A stretch of 64,000 nt of DNA from CBDCMJ01 sp965218875 (GCA_965218875.1 OZ244707.1:2046001-2110000), one strand, 5' to 3'; counted from the stretch's first letter, positions 17,829 to 27,439 are shown. Notes: a model not told the origin generated them from the letters alone. Translations and numbers: made by a program.

Positions 17829-18957
17829 CGCCGCGGCCCGGTGCTTCGTCCCCGAACAGCGGCAGGGGAAGCTGGAGTTGGGGACCCTGGGGAAATGAGG
17901 ACACACCCACTCCCAAGAGCCGGAAGGACCGCTCTGGAGACAGCTCCGCGGACAGCAAGCGCCAGGCCTGCTCCAGGATGGCTTGTTGAGAAGAGGTTGG
18001 AGCCGCCAGCGTCACCTGCCTGGTGAAGGTGGCGAAGTCGGCCAGCCGGGCCTTGAGGGTAACCGTCTTTCCTTCCAGCCCCTGTCCTTCCAGGTGGCGG
18101 GCCACGTTCTCGGCTAGCCCGTTCAGCTCTTCACGCAGGCGCTCCGGGTCGTTGAGGTCGGCGGCGAAGGTGGTCTCCGCGCTTACCGACTTGGTCTCCC
18201 GCTCGGTCTGCACCGGCTCCGTGTCCCGGCCCAGCGCCTTGGCCTGCACCGCGGCGGCCCGCTGGCCGAAGGTCCTGTGGAACCACTCCGGCGGCTGAAC
18301 GGCCAACTGCCCTATGGTGTCCACTCCCTCCCGGCGCAGCCTTTCCACTGTCTTGGGACCGATGCCCCACAGCTTGCCCACCGGCAGCGGCGCCAGAAAA
18401 CCGGGCTCCTGCCCCGGCGGGACCACCACCAGCCCGTCGGGCTTCCGCAGGTCAGAGGCGATTTTGGCCACGGTCTTGTTGGTTCCCACGCCCACGGATA
18501 CCGTCAGGCCGGTCTCTTCTCGCACCCTTTCCTTCAGGTCCAGGGCAACCGCGAGGGGAGGCTTGCCCCGGTCCACCGCCTCTGTGACGTCGAGATAGGC
18601 TTCGTCCAGGGATAGGGGCTCCACCAGACCGGTGGCGGCGTGGAATATCTCCATCACCCGGCCCGAAATCTCCCGGTAGCGCCGGAATCGGGGTCTTACG
18701 ACGATTCCCTGGGGACACCGCTGCACCGCGGTGCGCATGGGCATCGCCGAGTGAACGCCGAAGGGCCGGGCTTCATAGGAGGCGGTAGCGACCACGCCCC
18801 GGCTCTCCGGGGGACCGCCCACCAGGACCGGCTTGCCCCTCAGTTCCGGATTGTCCAGTTGCTCCACGGCGGCATAGAAGGCATCCAGGTCGGCGTGCAG
18901 GATGTGACGCCACCCTCCCTCCGGGGGACGTGTCGACTCATTGGGCTGCTGGGTCAA
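17821..18957 (-). CDS. dinB: DNA polymerase IV (DinB)
   Basis: A 378-residue Y-family polymerase. Metal-binding residues are present in HADLDAFYAAVEQ near residue 20 and SLDEAYLDVT near residue 117; the little-finger domain follows. It carries out translesion synthesis. Unlike the imuB and radical SAM genes in this window, no GAAC-N4-GTTC box is visible upstream. The C-terminus ends QLPLPLFGDE, which resembles a beta-clamp-binding motif. Confidence 0.93.
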   Translation of the reverse strand: MTQQPNESTRPPEGGWRHILHADLDAFYAAVEQLDNPELRGKPVLVGGPPESRGVVATASYEARPFGVHSAMPMRTAVQRCPQGIVVRPRFRRYREISGRVMEIFHAATGLVEPLSLDEAYLDVTEAVDRGKPPLAVALDLKERVREETGLTVSVGVGTNKTVAKIASDLRKPDGLVVVPPGQEPGFLAPLPVGKLWGIGPKTVERLRREGVDTIGQLAVQPPEWFHRTFGQRAAAVQAKALGRDTEPVQTERETKSVSAETTFAADLNDPERLREELNGLAENVARHLEGQGLEGKTVTLKARLADFATFTRQVTLAAPTSSQQAILEQAWRLLSAELSPERSFRLLGVGVSSFPQGPQLQLPLPLFGDEAPGRGAT

Positions 18958-18996
18958 GGGGACCGCCCGTCTCCAAGCATCGAATTGCCATCATTT

Positions 18997-19490
18997 TACC
19001 CCGGGCTCTCCGTCAGGGGCACCCAGCGGTTGTCCAAGGCTCCGGCCTGCCGGGCCGGACCGTTCCAGGGCCATTCGATTGTCACCCCGAGTCCGCCACA
19101 GGGCCATTGAATTGTCACCCCGAGTCCGCCGCAGGGCCATTCAATTCACCCCCGGGCTCTCCGTCAAGGGCATCCAGCGGTTGTTCAAGGCTCCGGCCTG
19201 CCGGGCCGGACCGTCCCAGAGCCATTCGATTTACCCCCGAGCTCGCCGTCAAGGGCACCCAGCGGTTGTCCAAGGCTCCGGCCTGCCGGGCCGGACCATC
19301 CCAGCGCTATTCAATTTACCCCCGGGCTCTCCGTCAGGGGCACCCAGCGGTTGTCCAAGGCTCCGGCCTGCCGGGCCGGACCGTTCCAGGGCCATTCAAT
19401 TCACCCCCGGGCTCTCCGTCAAGGGCACCCAGCGGTTGTCCAAGGCTCCGGCCTACCGGGCCGGACCGTTCCAGGGCCATTCGATTGTCA
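18997..19490. repeat. Tandem ~85-bp repeat array
   Basis: Four consecutive units begin near 19147, 19231, 19316 and 19401, with one separated unit at about 18997. Each reads from CCCGGGCTCTCCGTCA through AGGGGCACCCAGCGGTTGTC to a perfect hairpin TCCGGCC-TGCCG-GGCCGGA and ends CCAGGGCCATTC. Between the first two units are two shorter relatives (GTCACCCCGAGTCCGCC). Because the period is not a multiple of three, the long frames crossing it are accidental. Confidence 0.85.
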
Positions 19491-19597
19491 CCCCGAGTCC
19501 GCCGCAGGCGGGCGAGGGGTCTAAAGTCCTTGCCTGTGCAGTCGTCCCGGCCGCAAGGATTTTTGGATTTCTCGCCGCTCCGCTACTCGAAATGACA
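19486..19597. repeat. Dispersed GTCACCCCGAGTCCGCCG element
   Basis: This element starts GTCACCCCGAGTCCGCCG, passes GGGCGAGGGGTCTAAAGTCC and ends CGAAATGACA. A relative lies at about 46837-46966 with the same first 45 bases. It abuts the end of the tandem array. From here to about 19774 nothing else is recognised. Confidence 0.55.
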
Positions 19598-19773
19598 TGA
19601 CATGGATGCTGTATTCACTTGGCCTGAAGGATTGAATGATCCTGAGTAGCTGCCGCCTCTCCCTTGACAGGCCCGAAAGCCAATGCCCAAACTCAGACCA
19701 TAGCCTCACGCCAACGACCCAAGACCCCCTTGACACTCTTTGACCGGTGACTGGCCGTCGGCCACTCCCATAG

Positions 19774-20268
19774 GGGGTCGGGAGGATTTCGCCCGCGACC
19801 GATTCGTCCCCTATTCGTTCCCCATTCGTTCCAAACGAAACGAATCCAACCCCGCGTCGCGGCGGCCAGCCGGGCAACGCCAACGCCCTCCGCCACGGTC
19901 TCTATTCCCAACACTTCAACCCCCAACACCTTCAATCTCTCTTCACCCAGCCCCCCTCTCCCCAGGACGCCGCCGCGCCCGGCGCCCCCGGCCCTTCCCT
20001 CGTCCGCCACCTGGCCATACTCCAAGCCGTCATCGAAGACCTGGCCCAAGCCGCCGCCGAAGGCCAAAGCGCTGCTATCCCCCTCCTCCTCAACGCCATC
20101 CGCAGCCACGCCACCCTCGCCTTCCTCTCCCACTCCCTGGATTACCCCGCCGCCCGCCGCCTCCGCAACAACCCCGAGGGACACACCAAGTGCGCCGACT
20201 GCGGTACCTGGTGGCAAAACCGGCTCCTTTCCCCCGAAGGCCTCTGCCGCAAGTGCGCTGCCTCCTGA
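19774..20268 (+). pseudogene. Possible CDS without a normal start: GNANALRHGLYS-type protein with C-terminal zinc ribbon
   Basis: The frame is open from a TAG at 19771 to the TGA at 20266. From 19861 it reads GGQPGNANALRHGLYSQHF, a pattern seen at the start of terminase-small-subunit-like and related proteins, and it ends with a CxxC pair set (CADCGTWW and LCRKCAA) that could bind zinc. No ATG, GTG or TTG lies in frame before the conserved start; an ATT at 19786 follows GGGAGG. It may be a gene with a lost start or an upstream frameshift. Confidence 0.45.
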
Positions 20269-21033
20269 GTTCCTGCCATCAATGCTCCGGCCGCCTCCAC
20301 TAAGCGTCTTTCAGTCCTCAATACTGGACACCCGGACTCGCTCCCCGAATCCGTTCCAGCGAGGTTGCCCCCCAGTTCGCCCCACCGAGTACACCCCAAC
20401 TCTGGGCTGTTGCGTAGAATCAGGGCTAGCGCATTTGAAAATATCTTGGCTAGCGATCGGGAAAATCGGTATCTTTCGGAGGGATTTCCTGGCTTGATCG
20501 CCGCTGCACTAAGAGATTCTTGCTGCTGGCCCCTCAATATTTCCGGTTGGAGCTTGCAATGTACCCCTCGACGGCGTTCCGGGCCCATCTCTTTTCCTGC
20601 TCACCCACACGAATGAGCTCCGGGGGGCCTTATGACACTTGTCCCTTTCCAACCCCGGGAACCATGCTTCACCATAGTGCCTTTCCGGAATAGTGCAATC
20701 CTGATTCTGAATCTAAACAACGCCGGACCTCAAAAATCCTGACCCGTCTCCCTCCGCGGCCCCTGGTGTGAAAATGGGTGAAAATGAGCGGAAATGAGAG
20801 GGAAACTAAAAAACCGGCGCGTTACCCGAGGTTTCCAATTGCGGGCGCGAAAACCTGACGGGCGCCCCGACCGTTCCCCTTTCGTGGCGGAATCGCCGCC
20901 CAGGGGTTAGAATGGCTGCGGCTCTACCGCGCCGTTTCCTCTTCGCCGGTGACGCCCAGCCGGGCATTCTTCTCGGGCCGGGCAACCGCACGGCAGACAG
21001 GCGCGAGTTTCCGCCTAAGCTTCCGGGGGAGAT
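20269..21033. other. Gene-free stretch
   Basis: I see no credible coding frame on either strand. Composition drops toward AT in 20640-20830. Near 20769-20805 a short cluster of GTGAAAATGG, GTGAAAATGAG and GGAAATGAGA near-repeats occurs. A ribosome site GGGGGAG precedes the next gene. Confidence 0.4.
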
Positions 21034-22368
21034 ATGCCCGCCATATTGGAAGAATACATAGCCAAGCACCCCGGGTCGGCCCGGCGATACGCCGAGGCTG
21101 CCGGCCTTTTTCCCGGCGGGGTGACCCACGACTCCCGCCACGCCCAGCCCTTCCCGCTGTTCATGACCCACGGGGAAGGTCCCCGGAAGTGGGACGTGGA
21201 CGGCAACGAGTACGTGGACTACGTGTCCGGCCACGGCGCCCTGCTGCTGGGCCACTCCCATCCGGCCGTCGCCGAGGCCGTCTCCCGGCAGGTCCTGCGG
21301 GGCACTCACTTGGGGGCGTCCACCGACGAGGAGGTGCGATGGGCCAAGGCCATTCAAGCCCTGGTGCCGTCAGCGGAGAGAGTGCGGTTCCTCAGCTCCG
21401 GCACCGAGGCCACCCTGATGGCCATGAGGCTTTCCCGGGCCTTCACCGGCAGGAGCAAGATCGTCAAGCTTCAGGACCACTTCCACGGCTGGCACGACTA
21501 CGCGATGGCCGGGTCCGACCGCGGCGCCCCCGGCATTCCCCCGGCCGCCATGGAGACCATGGTGGTGGCGCCCTCGGGTGACCTGGACGCGGTGGAGGAG
21601 ATGTTGGGCCGGGACCGGGACATAGCCGCGCTCATACTGGAGCCTACCGGCGCCCACTACGGGCAGCTGCCCATCGACGCCCCCAATTACCTCCCGGGGC
21701 TGCGAGAGCTGACCTCGCGGCACAACGTTGTCCTCATCTTGGACGAGGTGGTCACCGGCTTCAGGGCCGCACCCGGGGGTGCGCAAGCGCGTTACGGCAT
21801 CGTCCCCGACCTGACCACCATGGCCAAGATCGTCGCCGGCGGCCTGCCCGGAGGGGTGGTGGGAGGCCGGGCCGACATAATGGACATGATGGCCCACCGG
21901 GGAGACCCCGAGTGGGACGACCGGCGGCGGGTGTACCATCCCGGCACGTTCAACGCCAACCCGTTATCGGCGGCGGCGGGGGCCGCGGCCCTGGAGTTGA
22001 TAGCCGCCCAGCCCCTAAACCGGCAGGCTGACGCCATGGCTGACCGGCTCAAGGCGGGCGTCAACGAGCTTTTCGGCAAGATGGAGGTTCCGGGTCACGC
22101 CTACGGCATCGCTTCGATGGTCCACGTGGTGCTGGCCGATTGCGATTGCGACCGGGAAATCTGCTTCTTGCCCCATAGCCGGATTAAAGAGGCGGTGGGT
22201 TCCCCGGCAACTACCGGCCTGAAGCGGGCGCTGCAAAACTTGGGCGTGGACATCATGGGTCGGGACGCCTTCCTGGTGTCCGCCACCCACACCGAGCGGG
22301 AGATAGACCAGACCCTGGAAGCCTTTCAAGGCGCCCTGGCGGACCTCAGGTCGGAGGGCCTGGTTTAG
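21034..22368 (+). CDS. Class III aminotransferase, glutamate-1-semialdehyde aminomutase-like
   Basis: A 444-residue PLP enzyme. FLSSGTEATLMAMRLSRAFT, DHFHGWHDYAM, LILDEVVTGFR and the PLP Lys region TTMAKIVAGGLPGGVVGGR follow the GSA aminomutase pattern, and HPGTFNANPLSAAAG is present. Many relatives in this subfamily are not true HemL but aminotransferases of unknown substrate; the C-terminal part with several Cys residues (ADCDCDREICF) is unusual. No heme genes are adjacent, so I do not assign hemL. Confidence 0.85.
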   Translation: MPAILEEYIAKHPGSARRYAEAAGLFPGGVTHDSRHAQPFPLFMTHGEGPRKWDVDGNEYVDYVSGHGALLLGHSHPAVAEAVSRQVLRGTHLGASTDEEVRWAKAIQALVPSAERVRFLSSGTEATLMAMRLSRAFTGRSKIVKLQDHFHGWHDYAMAGSDRGAPGIPPAAMETMVVAPSGDLDAVEEMLGRDRDIAALILEPTGAHYGQLPIDAPNYLPGLRELTSRHNVVLILDEVVTGFRAAPGGAQARYGIVPDLTTMAKIVAGGLPGGVVGGRADIMDMMAHRGDPEWDDRRRVYHPGTFNANPLSAAAGAAALELIAAQPLNRQADAMADRLKAGVNELFGKMEVPGHAYGIASMVHVVLADCDCDREICFLPHSRIKEAVGSPATTGLKRALQNLGVDIMGRDAFLVSATHTEREIDQTLEAFQGALADLRSEGLV

Positions 22369-22465
22369 CCCGCGGTCCACGTCCGGGGTGACTTCGGCGC
22401 AGCAACGGAGGACGCGCCGGCCCTGAACGGGTAGCGGCCGGGGTCCCGTATTCGACGAGGTATCT

Positions 22466-23950
22466 ATGGCGACGCAGTCTTTTGCCGGCAAGACCAACGC
22501 ACCGGACTTCCCTGTTGGGCTGGAATGGGTCAACACCGACCGGCCCCTGACCCTGGGCCAGTTGAGGGGAAAGCTGGTGATTCTCGATTTCTGGACCTAC
22601 TGTTGAATTAACTGCATGCACGTTTTTCCGCAGTTGCGGAAACTGGAAGAGAAGTACGCCGCCGAGTTGGCGGTGGTGGGGGTCCACTCGGCCAAGTTCC
22701 CCAACGAGAAAGACTCCGGCAACCTGCTAAACGCGGTGCAGCGCTACCAACTGGAACACCCGGTGGTCAACGACGTCGACTTCGAAGTCTTTCGCCAGTA
22801 CGCCTGCCGGGCCTGGCCCACCCTGATGTTCATCGACCCCCAGGGCAAGGTAATCGGCAAGCACGAGGGGGAGATCTCCTACGAGCCCTTCGACCAGCTT
22901 ATCGGCCAAATGATCGCGCAGTTCGACGCAGAGGGGCTAATGGACCGCGGCATTTCCCACCGGGCGCCGGGCCGGCCTGTTGGCTCCCCCCTGTGGTTTC
23001 CCGGAAAGGTCCTGGCGGACGCTCCCGGCGATCGCCTGTTCATCGCCGATTCCAACCACAACCGCATCGTGCTCACGTCCCTGGCGGGAGAGGTCCTGGA
23101 GGTCATAGGCTCCGGCGAGGAGGGGCTGGCCGACGGGGACTTCGGATCAGCTCGGTTCAATCATCCCCAGGGCATGGCGATGGCAGGGGACCATCTTTAC
23201 GTGGCTGACACCGAGAACCACGCCGTCCGCAAGGTGGACCTCGAAGCCCGCACGGTGGAAACCGTGGCCGGCACGGGTCAGCAGGGCGGCGTCCCCGACG
23301 CGAGGGCGCCGGGCCTGGAAACGGCGCTGAGCTCCCCCTGGGACGTGACCCTGCATGACGGCGTGCTGTACATCGCCATGGCCGGCATCCACCAGCTTTG
23401 GTCCATGACCCTGGCCGACGGCATGGTCGGCCCCCACGCGGGCAGCGGAAGCGAGTCTCTGAGCGACGGCCCCATGGACTCCGCCACCCTGGCCCAGCCC
23501 AGCGGCATCACCACCGACGGGCGAAAGCTGTACTTCGCGGACAGCGAGACCAGTTCCGTCCGCTCGGCAGACCTGGCTCCGACCGGCCGGGTACAGACCA
23601 TCGTAGGGCTGGACTTGTTCGTATTCGGCGACGTGGACGGGACCGATCACCGGGTTCGTTTGCAGCACCCCCTGGGCGTAACCTGCCTGGATGGAGTGCT
23701 TTACCTGGCCGACACCTATAACCACAAGATCAAGCGGGTGTTGCCGGCCACCCGGGCCGCGTTCACCCTGCTCGGGTCAGGAGAGGCCGGGCACCGGGAC
23801 GGCTCCGGCGGTGAGGCCCGGTTTTCCGAGCCCAGTGGTTTGAGCATCGCCGGGGGCCGCATGTACGTCGCCGACACCAACAACCACGCGGTGCGGGTGG
23901 CGGACATGGAGACCAACGAAGTGACGACACTGCAGCTCACCGGCCTGTAG
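22466..23950 (+). CDS. Thioredoxin-like/NHL-repeat protein, probable selenoprotein (in-frame TGA as Sec)
   Basis: Reading from the ATG at 22466 (GAGG upstream) and decoding the TGA at 22604-22606 as selenocysteine gives 494 residues. Residues 1-150 are a thioredoxin domain: strand LVILDFWTYC, then U47-I-N-C50, then MHVFPQLRKLEEKY, and the cis-Pro strand RAWPTLMFID. Homologues of this NHLRC2-like family usually have CCINC, so the TGA falls exactly on the first Cys of CxxC. The remainder is a beta-propeller of NHL repeats (LFIADSNHNRIV, LYVADTENHAVRKVD, LYLADTYNHKIKRV, MYVADTNNHAVRVAD). A hairpin suited to SelB lies just after the TGA. The alternatives are a nonsense mutation or a truncated gene starting at 22616, but the latter would lack half the thioredoxin fold. 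Confidence 0.85.
22604..22642 (+). promoter_or_regulatory. Putative bacterial SECIS element following TGA
   Basis: TGA at 22604-22606 is followed 18 bases later by a perfect 7-bp stem, TTTCCGC (22625-22631) and GCGGAAA (22636-22642), closed by the four-base loop AGTT. Bacterial SECIS hairpins lie directly downstream of the Sec codon, with an apical loop about 16-37 bases after it carrying a G in the first two positions; this one begins 26 bases after the codon and has G second, followed by U. Confidence 0.75.
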
Positions 23951-23961
23951 GCCGCCGCGGG

Positions 23962-24819
23962 TCAGCCTTGGCCCGAGATCACGAACACCCGATCTCGGCG
24001 GGACAGGTCCTGCTCCACGCTGACGGCGGCGTTGGGGAAGCGCTCCCGGACCAGTTCCCGGACCGCGGGCACCTGTTCCGGGTCCAACTCCAACAGGACC
24101 GTGCCGCCCTCTTTCAGCCTGCCCGGAGCTTGCGCGATCAACCTGCGCACCAGCGCCAAGCCGTCGGGGCCGCCGTCCAGGGCTTCCCGGGGCTCCCAAC
24201 GGACCTCCGGCTGCAGGGTGGCGATGCGTTCCGTGGGGACGTAGGGCAGATTGGCCGCGATCAGGTCCACCGGCTCGGGCAGCGGTTCCAGCAGGTCTCC
24301 CTTGCCCAGTCTCACCCGGTCGGCCACGTTGTGGGCCCGGATGTTGTAGGCGGCCACGTCCAGCACCGCGTCGGCGCAGTCCAGGGCGTAGATCCTGGCC
24401 GCGGGAAGGTGTATTGCCAGGTTGACGGCTACCGCTCCGCAGCCGGTGCCCACGTCGGCGATGACCAGATCGGTGGTCTCCATCCCCATCAGCGCCATGA
24501 ACAGGGCGTGTTCCACCACGGTCTCGGTCTCGGGACGGGGAATGAGCACGTTGGGGGTGACCAGCAGGTTGATCCCGTAGAACTCGCGGTAGCCGATAAT
24601 GTACGCCAGGGGTTCGCGGGCCAGCCTCCGCTCCACCATGGCGGCCAGCCCTGGCTCCAACTGGGGGCCGAACTCGGCTTCCTGCTGGGCGTAGATGTCG
24701 TGGCGCGCCATCCCCATCAGGTTCATCACCATGACCTCCGCCTCCAGGCGGGCGTCCGGTATTCCCGACGACTCCAGGGCTTGGTGGGTGCTTTGGATGG
24801 TCTCCCGGAGTGACGACAT
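23962..24819 (-). CDS. prmC: PrmC, release factor glutamine N5-methyltransferase
   Basis: A 285-residue SAM methyltransferase that methylates the Gln of the GGQ motif in release factors. It has the N-terminal helical domain, the SAM motif VIADVGTGCGAVAVNLA, and the catalytic motif as AANLPYVPT instead of the usual NPPY. The family ending VRWEPREALDGGPDGL is intact. It starts 15 bases after prfA stops, its substrate gene, a common arrangement. Confidence 0.92.
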   Translation of the reverse strand: MSSLRETIQSTHQALESSGIPDARLEAEVMVMNLMGMARHDIYAQQEAEFGPQLEPGLAAMVERRLAREPLAYIIGYREFYGINLLVTPNVLIPRPETETVVEHALFMALMGMETTDLVIADVGTGCGAVAVNLAIHLPAARIYALDCADAVLDVAAYNIRAHNVADRVRLGKGDLLEPLPEPVDLIAANLPYVPTERIATLQPEVRWEPREALDGGPDGLALVRRLIAQAPGRLKEGGTVLLELDPEQVPAVRELVRERFPNAAVSVEQDLSRRDRVFVISGQG

Positions 24820-24834
24820 AGCCTAGGGGAGGGA

Positions 24835-25914
24835 CTAGGCCAGGCTGGCGGCCAGCAGTTGCTCTTGTTCCCGGTTGCTAAGCTGATCGATGATGTCGTC
24901 CAGGCTCCCATCCAGAATCCGGGGAATGCCATGGAAGCTGGTGTTGATCCGGTGGTCGGTGATCCGGTCTTGGGGGAAGTTGTAGGTCCGTATCTTCTCT
25001 GACCGCTCGCCGCCGCCCACCTGGGCCCGGCGGCTTTCACTTATCTCAGAGGCCTGGCGCTCTTGCTCCGCCTCGTAGAGCTTGGCGCGCAGCATGGTCA
25101 TGGCTTTCTGCTTGTTCTTGTACTGCGACCGCTCGTCCTGGCAGACCACCGTCAGGCCCGTGGGCTCGTGCACGATGCGGACCGCCGTTGCCACCTTGTT
25201 CACGTTCTGGCCGCCGTGTCCGCCGGCGTGGTAGATGTCGATTCTCAGGTCGTCGGGATTGGTGGTCACCTCCACCTCGTCGGCCTCCGGCAGCACGGCC
25301 ACGGTGGCCGTGGACGTGTGGATACGGCCCTGGGTTTCCGTGTCCGGCACCCTTTGCACCCGGTGCACGCCCCGTTCATACTTGAGGCGGCTGAAGGCGC
25401 CCTTGCCCTGAATTTCGAACACTATCTTGTTGAACCCGCCCAACTCCGAGGGATTGGAGTCCATGACGTCGACTTTCCAGTTTTGCAACTGGGCGTAGCG
25501 GGAGTAAGCCCGAAAGAGATCGCTGGCGAACAGGCTCGCTTCGGCCCCTCCGGCGCCGGAGCGGATTTCCACGATCACGTTTCTTTCGTCATTGACGTTC
25601 TTGGGCAGCAATTCCAGTTTCAGCTCCTGGTCCAACTTCTCCAGCTTCCCCTGCACCGCTTCCAGCTCTTCCTTGGCCATGCGGGTGATTTCCGGGTCCT
25701 GGTCCTCCAGGAGAAGCTCCTCCAGGTCCCGCCGCTCTTGCCCCAGCTTCCGGTGCCGGTGGGAGATCTCCACCAGCGGCTCCAGGGAGGCCCGCTCTTT
25801 CGCCAATTGTTGGGCCTGTTCGAAGTTCGCGGCTATCTCGGGGCGGGCCATGGACTCCTCGATGTCCTGGTAGCGGGCCAGGACCGAGTCCAACTTGTCG
25901 AATACTGAGCTCAT
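24835..25914 (-). CDS. prfA: Peptide chain release factor 1
   Basis: A 359-residue class I release factor. The GGQ motif is in HAGGHGGQNVNKV, and the codon-reading PxT tripeptide is PDT in RVQRVPDTETQGRIHTS, marking it as RF1 (UAA and UAG) rather than RF2. RF1 does not read UGA, so it would not compete at the selenocysteine codon in the neighbouring gene; RF2 must be encoded elsewhere. Confidence 0.95.
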   Translation of the reverse strand: MSSVFDKLDSVLARYQDIEESMARPEIAANFEQAQQLAKERASLEPLVEISHRHRKLGQERRDLEELLLEDQDPEITRMAKEELEAVQGKLEKLDQELKLELLPKNVNDERNVIVEIRSGAGGAEASLFASDLFRAYSRYAQLQNWKVDVMDSNPSELGGFNKIVFEIQGKGAFSRLKYERGVHRVQRVPDTETQGRIHTSTATVAVLPEADEVEVTTNPDDLRIDIYHAGGHGGQNVNKVATAVRIVHEPTGLTVVCQDERSQYKNKQKAMTMLRAKLYEAEQERQASEISESRRAQVGGGERSEKIRTYNFPQDRITDHRINTSFHGIPRILDGSLDDIIDQLSNREQEQLLAASLA

Positions 25915-26127
25915 AGAATAATCCGAATCGTCGATGGTTGTAGATAGGCCGGCAGGGTGAGACCGTCCCGTCGGGTTCTCAGTTTATCCCAATCCCATGC
26001 GGTGGACAACCGTTGACGCTCCATAGCTGGCGCTGTCCGCCGTTGCGCCGTCCCCTAGCTTGACCGGCTTGACGCCCCTGTGTGCGATCTCCCGCTCCCT
26101 GGCGGACGCCGCCGCATCCCCGCGTCC

Positions 26128-26850
26128 TCAGGCCGCCGGCCTGAGGCCCCAGTGCAGGGTAACCGCTCCCAGGCCAAGCCTCTGGTATCCTACGTCCACC
26201 AGGCCCAGCTCCCGGAAGAGCCCGGCCAGCCGGTCCGCGTCCAAGAAGCGGTCCACCGACTGGGGCAGGTAGGTGTACGCGGCCCGGTTGCCCGCGGCTA
26301 GCTGCCCCATCAGGGGCACCAACCGCCGGAAATACAATTGCAACGGCCGGTACTGCCAACCCGCGGGCATCGGGCTCAATTCCAGCGTAGTTACCCGTCC
26401 CCCGGGGCGTACCACTCGCACCATTTCGGCCAGCGCCCGGCCCAAGTCGGGCATGTTGCGGAGGCTAAATCCGGCAGTGGCGCAGGCGAACGAGCCCTCG
26501 GAAAAGGGGAGCGCCAACGCGTCTCCCGGCACGAGAGTGGTCTTGTGCGCCAGGCCCCGGCCCTGGGCCTTGGCCCGGCCCAGGGCCAGCATGTCGGGCA
26601 ACAGGTCCACCCCTACCGAGTGTTCGATATGGGGTTGGCGGGCCAGGGCCAGGGCCAGGTCCGCGGTTCCGGTGGCTACGTCCAGCGACATTCCTCGCAG
26701 GCCCCGGCTGGCAACGCGCGCCGCCTGCTTCTTCCACCTTCGGTGTAGCCCGCCGGTCATCAGGTCGTTCATCAGGTCGTAGCGGCCGGAGATGCGGGTG
26801 AAGAGGTCTGCCACGTACTGCTGCTTGGCCTGTCCCGTCAGCTGGGCCAT
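26128..26850 (-). CDS. ubiE: UbiE/MenG-type quinone C-methyltransferase
   Basis: A 240-residue SAM methyltransferase: VADLFTRISGRYDLMNDLMT at the N-terminus, SAM motif LDVATGTADLALALA, and FSLRNMPDLGRAL plus the closing motifs of the UbiE/MenG family. It probably methylates demethylmenaquinone. Its start lies 4 bases after the ubiX stop in a four-gene set. An ordinary menaquinone role is inferred because ubiquinone is not expected in this lineage. Confidence 0.9.
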   Translation of the reverse strand: MAQLTGQAKQQYVADLFTRISGRYDLMNDLMTGGLHRRWKKQAARVASRGLRGMSLDVATGTADLALALARQPHIEHSVGVDLLPDMLALGRAKAQGRGLAHKTTLVPGDALALPFSEGSFACATAGFSLRNMPDLGRALAEMVRVVRPGGRVTTLELSPMPAGWQYRPLQLYFRRLVPLMGQLAAGNRAAYTYLPQSVDRFLDADRLAGLFRELGLVDVGYQRLGLGAVTLHWGLRPAA

Positions 26851-26854
26851 TGGG

Positions 26855-27439
26855 TCAGTCCCGCGGCTGGTAGCGGAAGTCTCGGGGAAGGGCGTCCTCT
26901 ATCCCCAGGGCTACCAGGATGCGGCCCACAACGAAGTCCACCACGTCGTCGATGCCCCGGGGGTGGAGGTAGAAGGCTGGCTCCGGGGGCAGGACCACCG
27001 CCCCCAAGCGGCTTAGAGTCAGCAGATTCTCCAGGTGCACGCTGTGTAGCGGGGTCTCCCTGGGGACCAGGACCAGTCGCCGGCCCTCTTTCAGGCACAC
27101 GTCGGCGGCCCGGTGCACCAGGTGCCCGGTGATCCCGTGGGCTAGGGAAGCCACGGTGTTCATGCTGGCGGGCACTATCACCATGCCCCCGGTGGGGTAA
27201 GTGCCGCTGGCGATGGGCGCCCGCATGTCGTTGACCGGATGGAGCTGGAAGTTGGGGTTCTCCTGCCACTCCACCAGGGTGTCGCCGAAGGGCGCCCCCA
27301 GCTCGTCCTGCCACACCAGCCGGGCGCTGTTGGAGCACACCAGCTCGGTGGGCACTTCGCGGCTCAGCAGCGCTTCGACAGTTCCCAAGGCCAGCGCCGC
27401 CCCGCTGGCCCCGGTTATTCCCACGACTACCGGATTCAT
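26855..27439 (-). CDS. ubiX: UbiX-type flavin prenyltransferase
   Basis: A 194-residue protein with the N-terminal FMN motif VVVGITGASGAALA, the central PASMNTVASLAHGI and the ending LVLVPRETPLHSVHLENLL, all diagnostic of UbiX/Pad1. It makes prenylated FMN for the UbiD decarboxylase encoded upstream. I chose the ATG at 27439, which follows GGGAG, over a TTG four codons earlier. Confidence 0.93.
   Translation of the reverse strand: MNPVVVGITGASGAALALGTVEALLSREVPTELVCSNSARLVWQDELGAPFGDTLVEWQENPNFQLHPVNDMRAPIASGTYPTGGMVIVPASMNTVASLAHGITGHLVHRAADVCLKEGRRLVLVPRETPLHSVHLENLLTLSRLGAVVLPPEPAFYLHPRGIDDVVDFVVGRILVALGIEDALPRDFRYQPRD

Noticed and set aside
18997..19490. CRISPR array
   Set aside because: The repeats are adjacent and the sequences between cores are not unique spacers; no cas gene is nearby.
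18930..19600. Frames of about 220 codons across the tandem repeat
   Set aside because: They owe their length to the repeated stop-free units; the period of 85 is not a multiple of three and the translations are Pro/Arg-rich.
22616..23950. Plain CDS starting at ATG 22616
   Set aside because: It would lack the first half of the thioredoxin fold and the redox site, whereas a start at 22466 has a ribosome site and gives the complete domain with TGA decoded.
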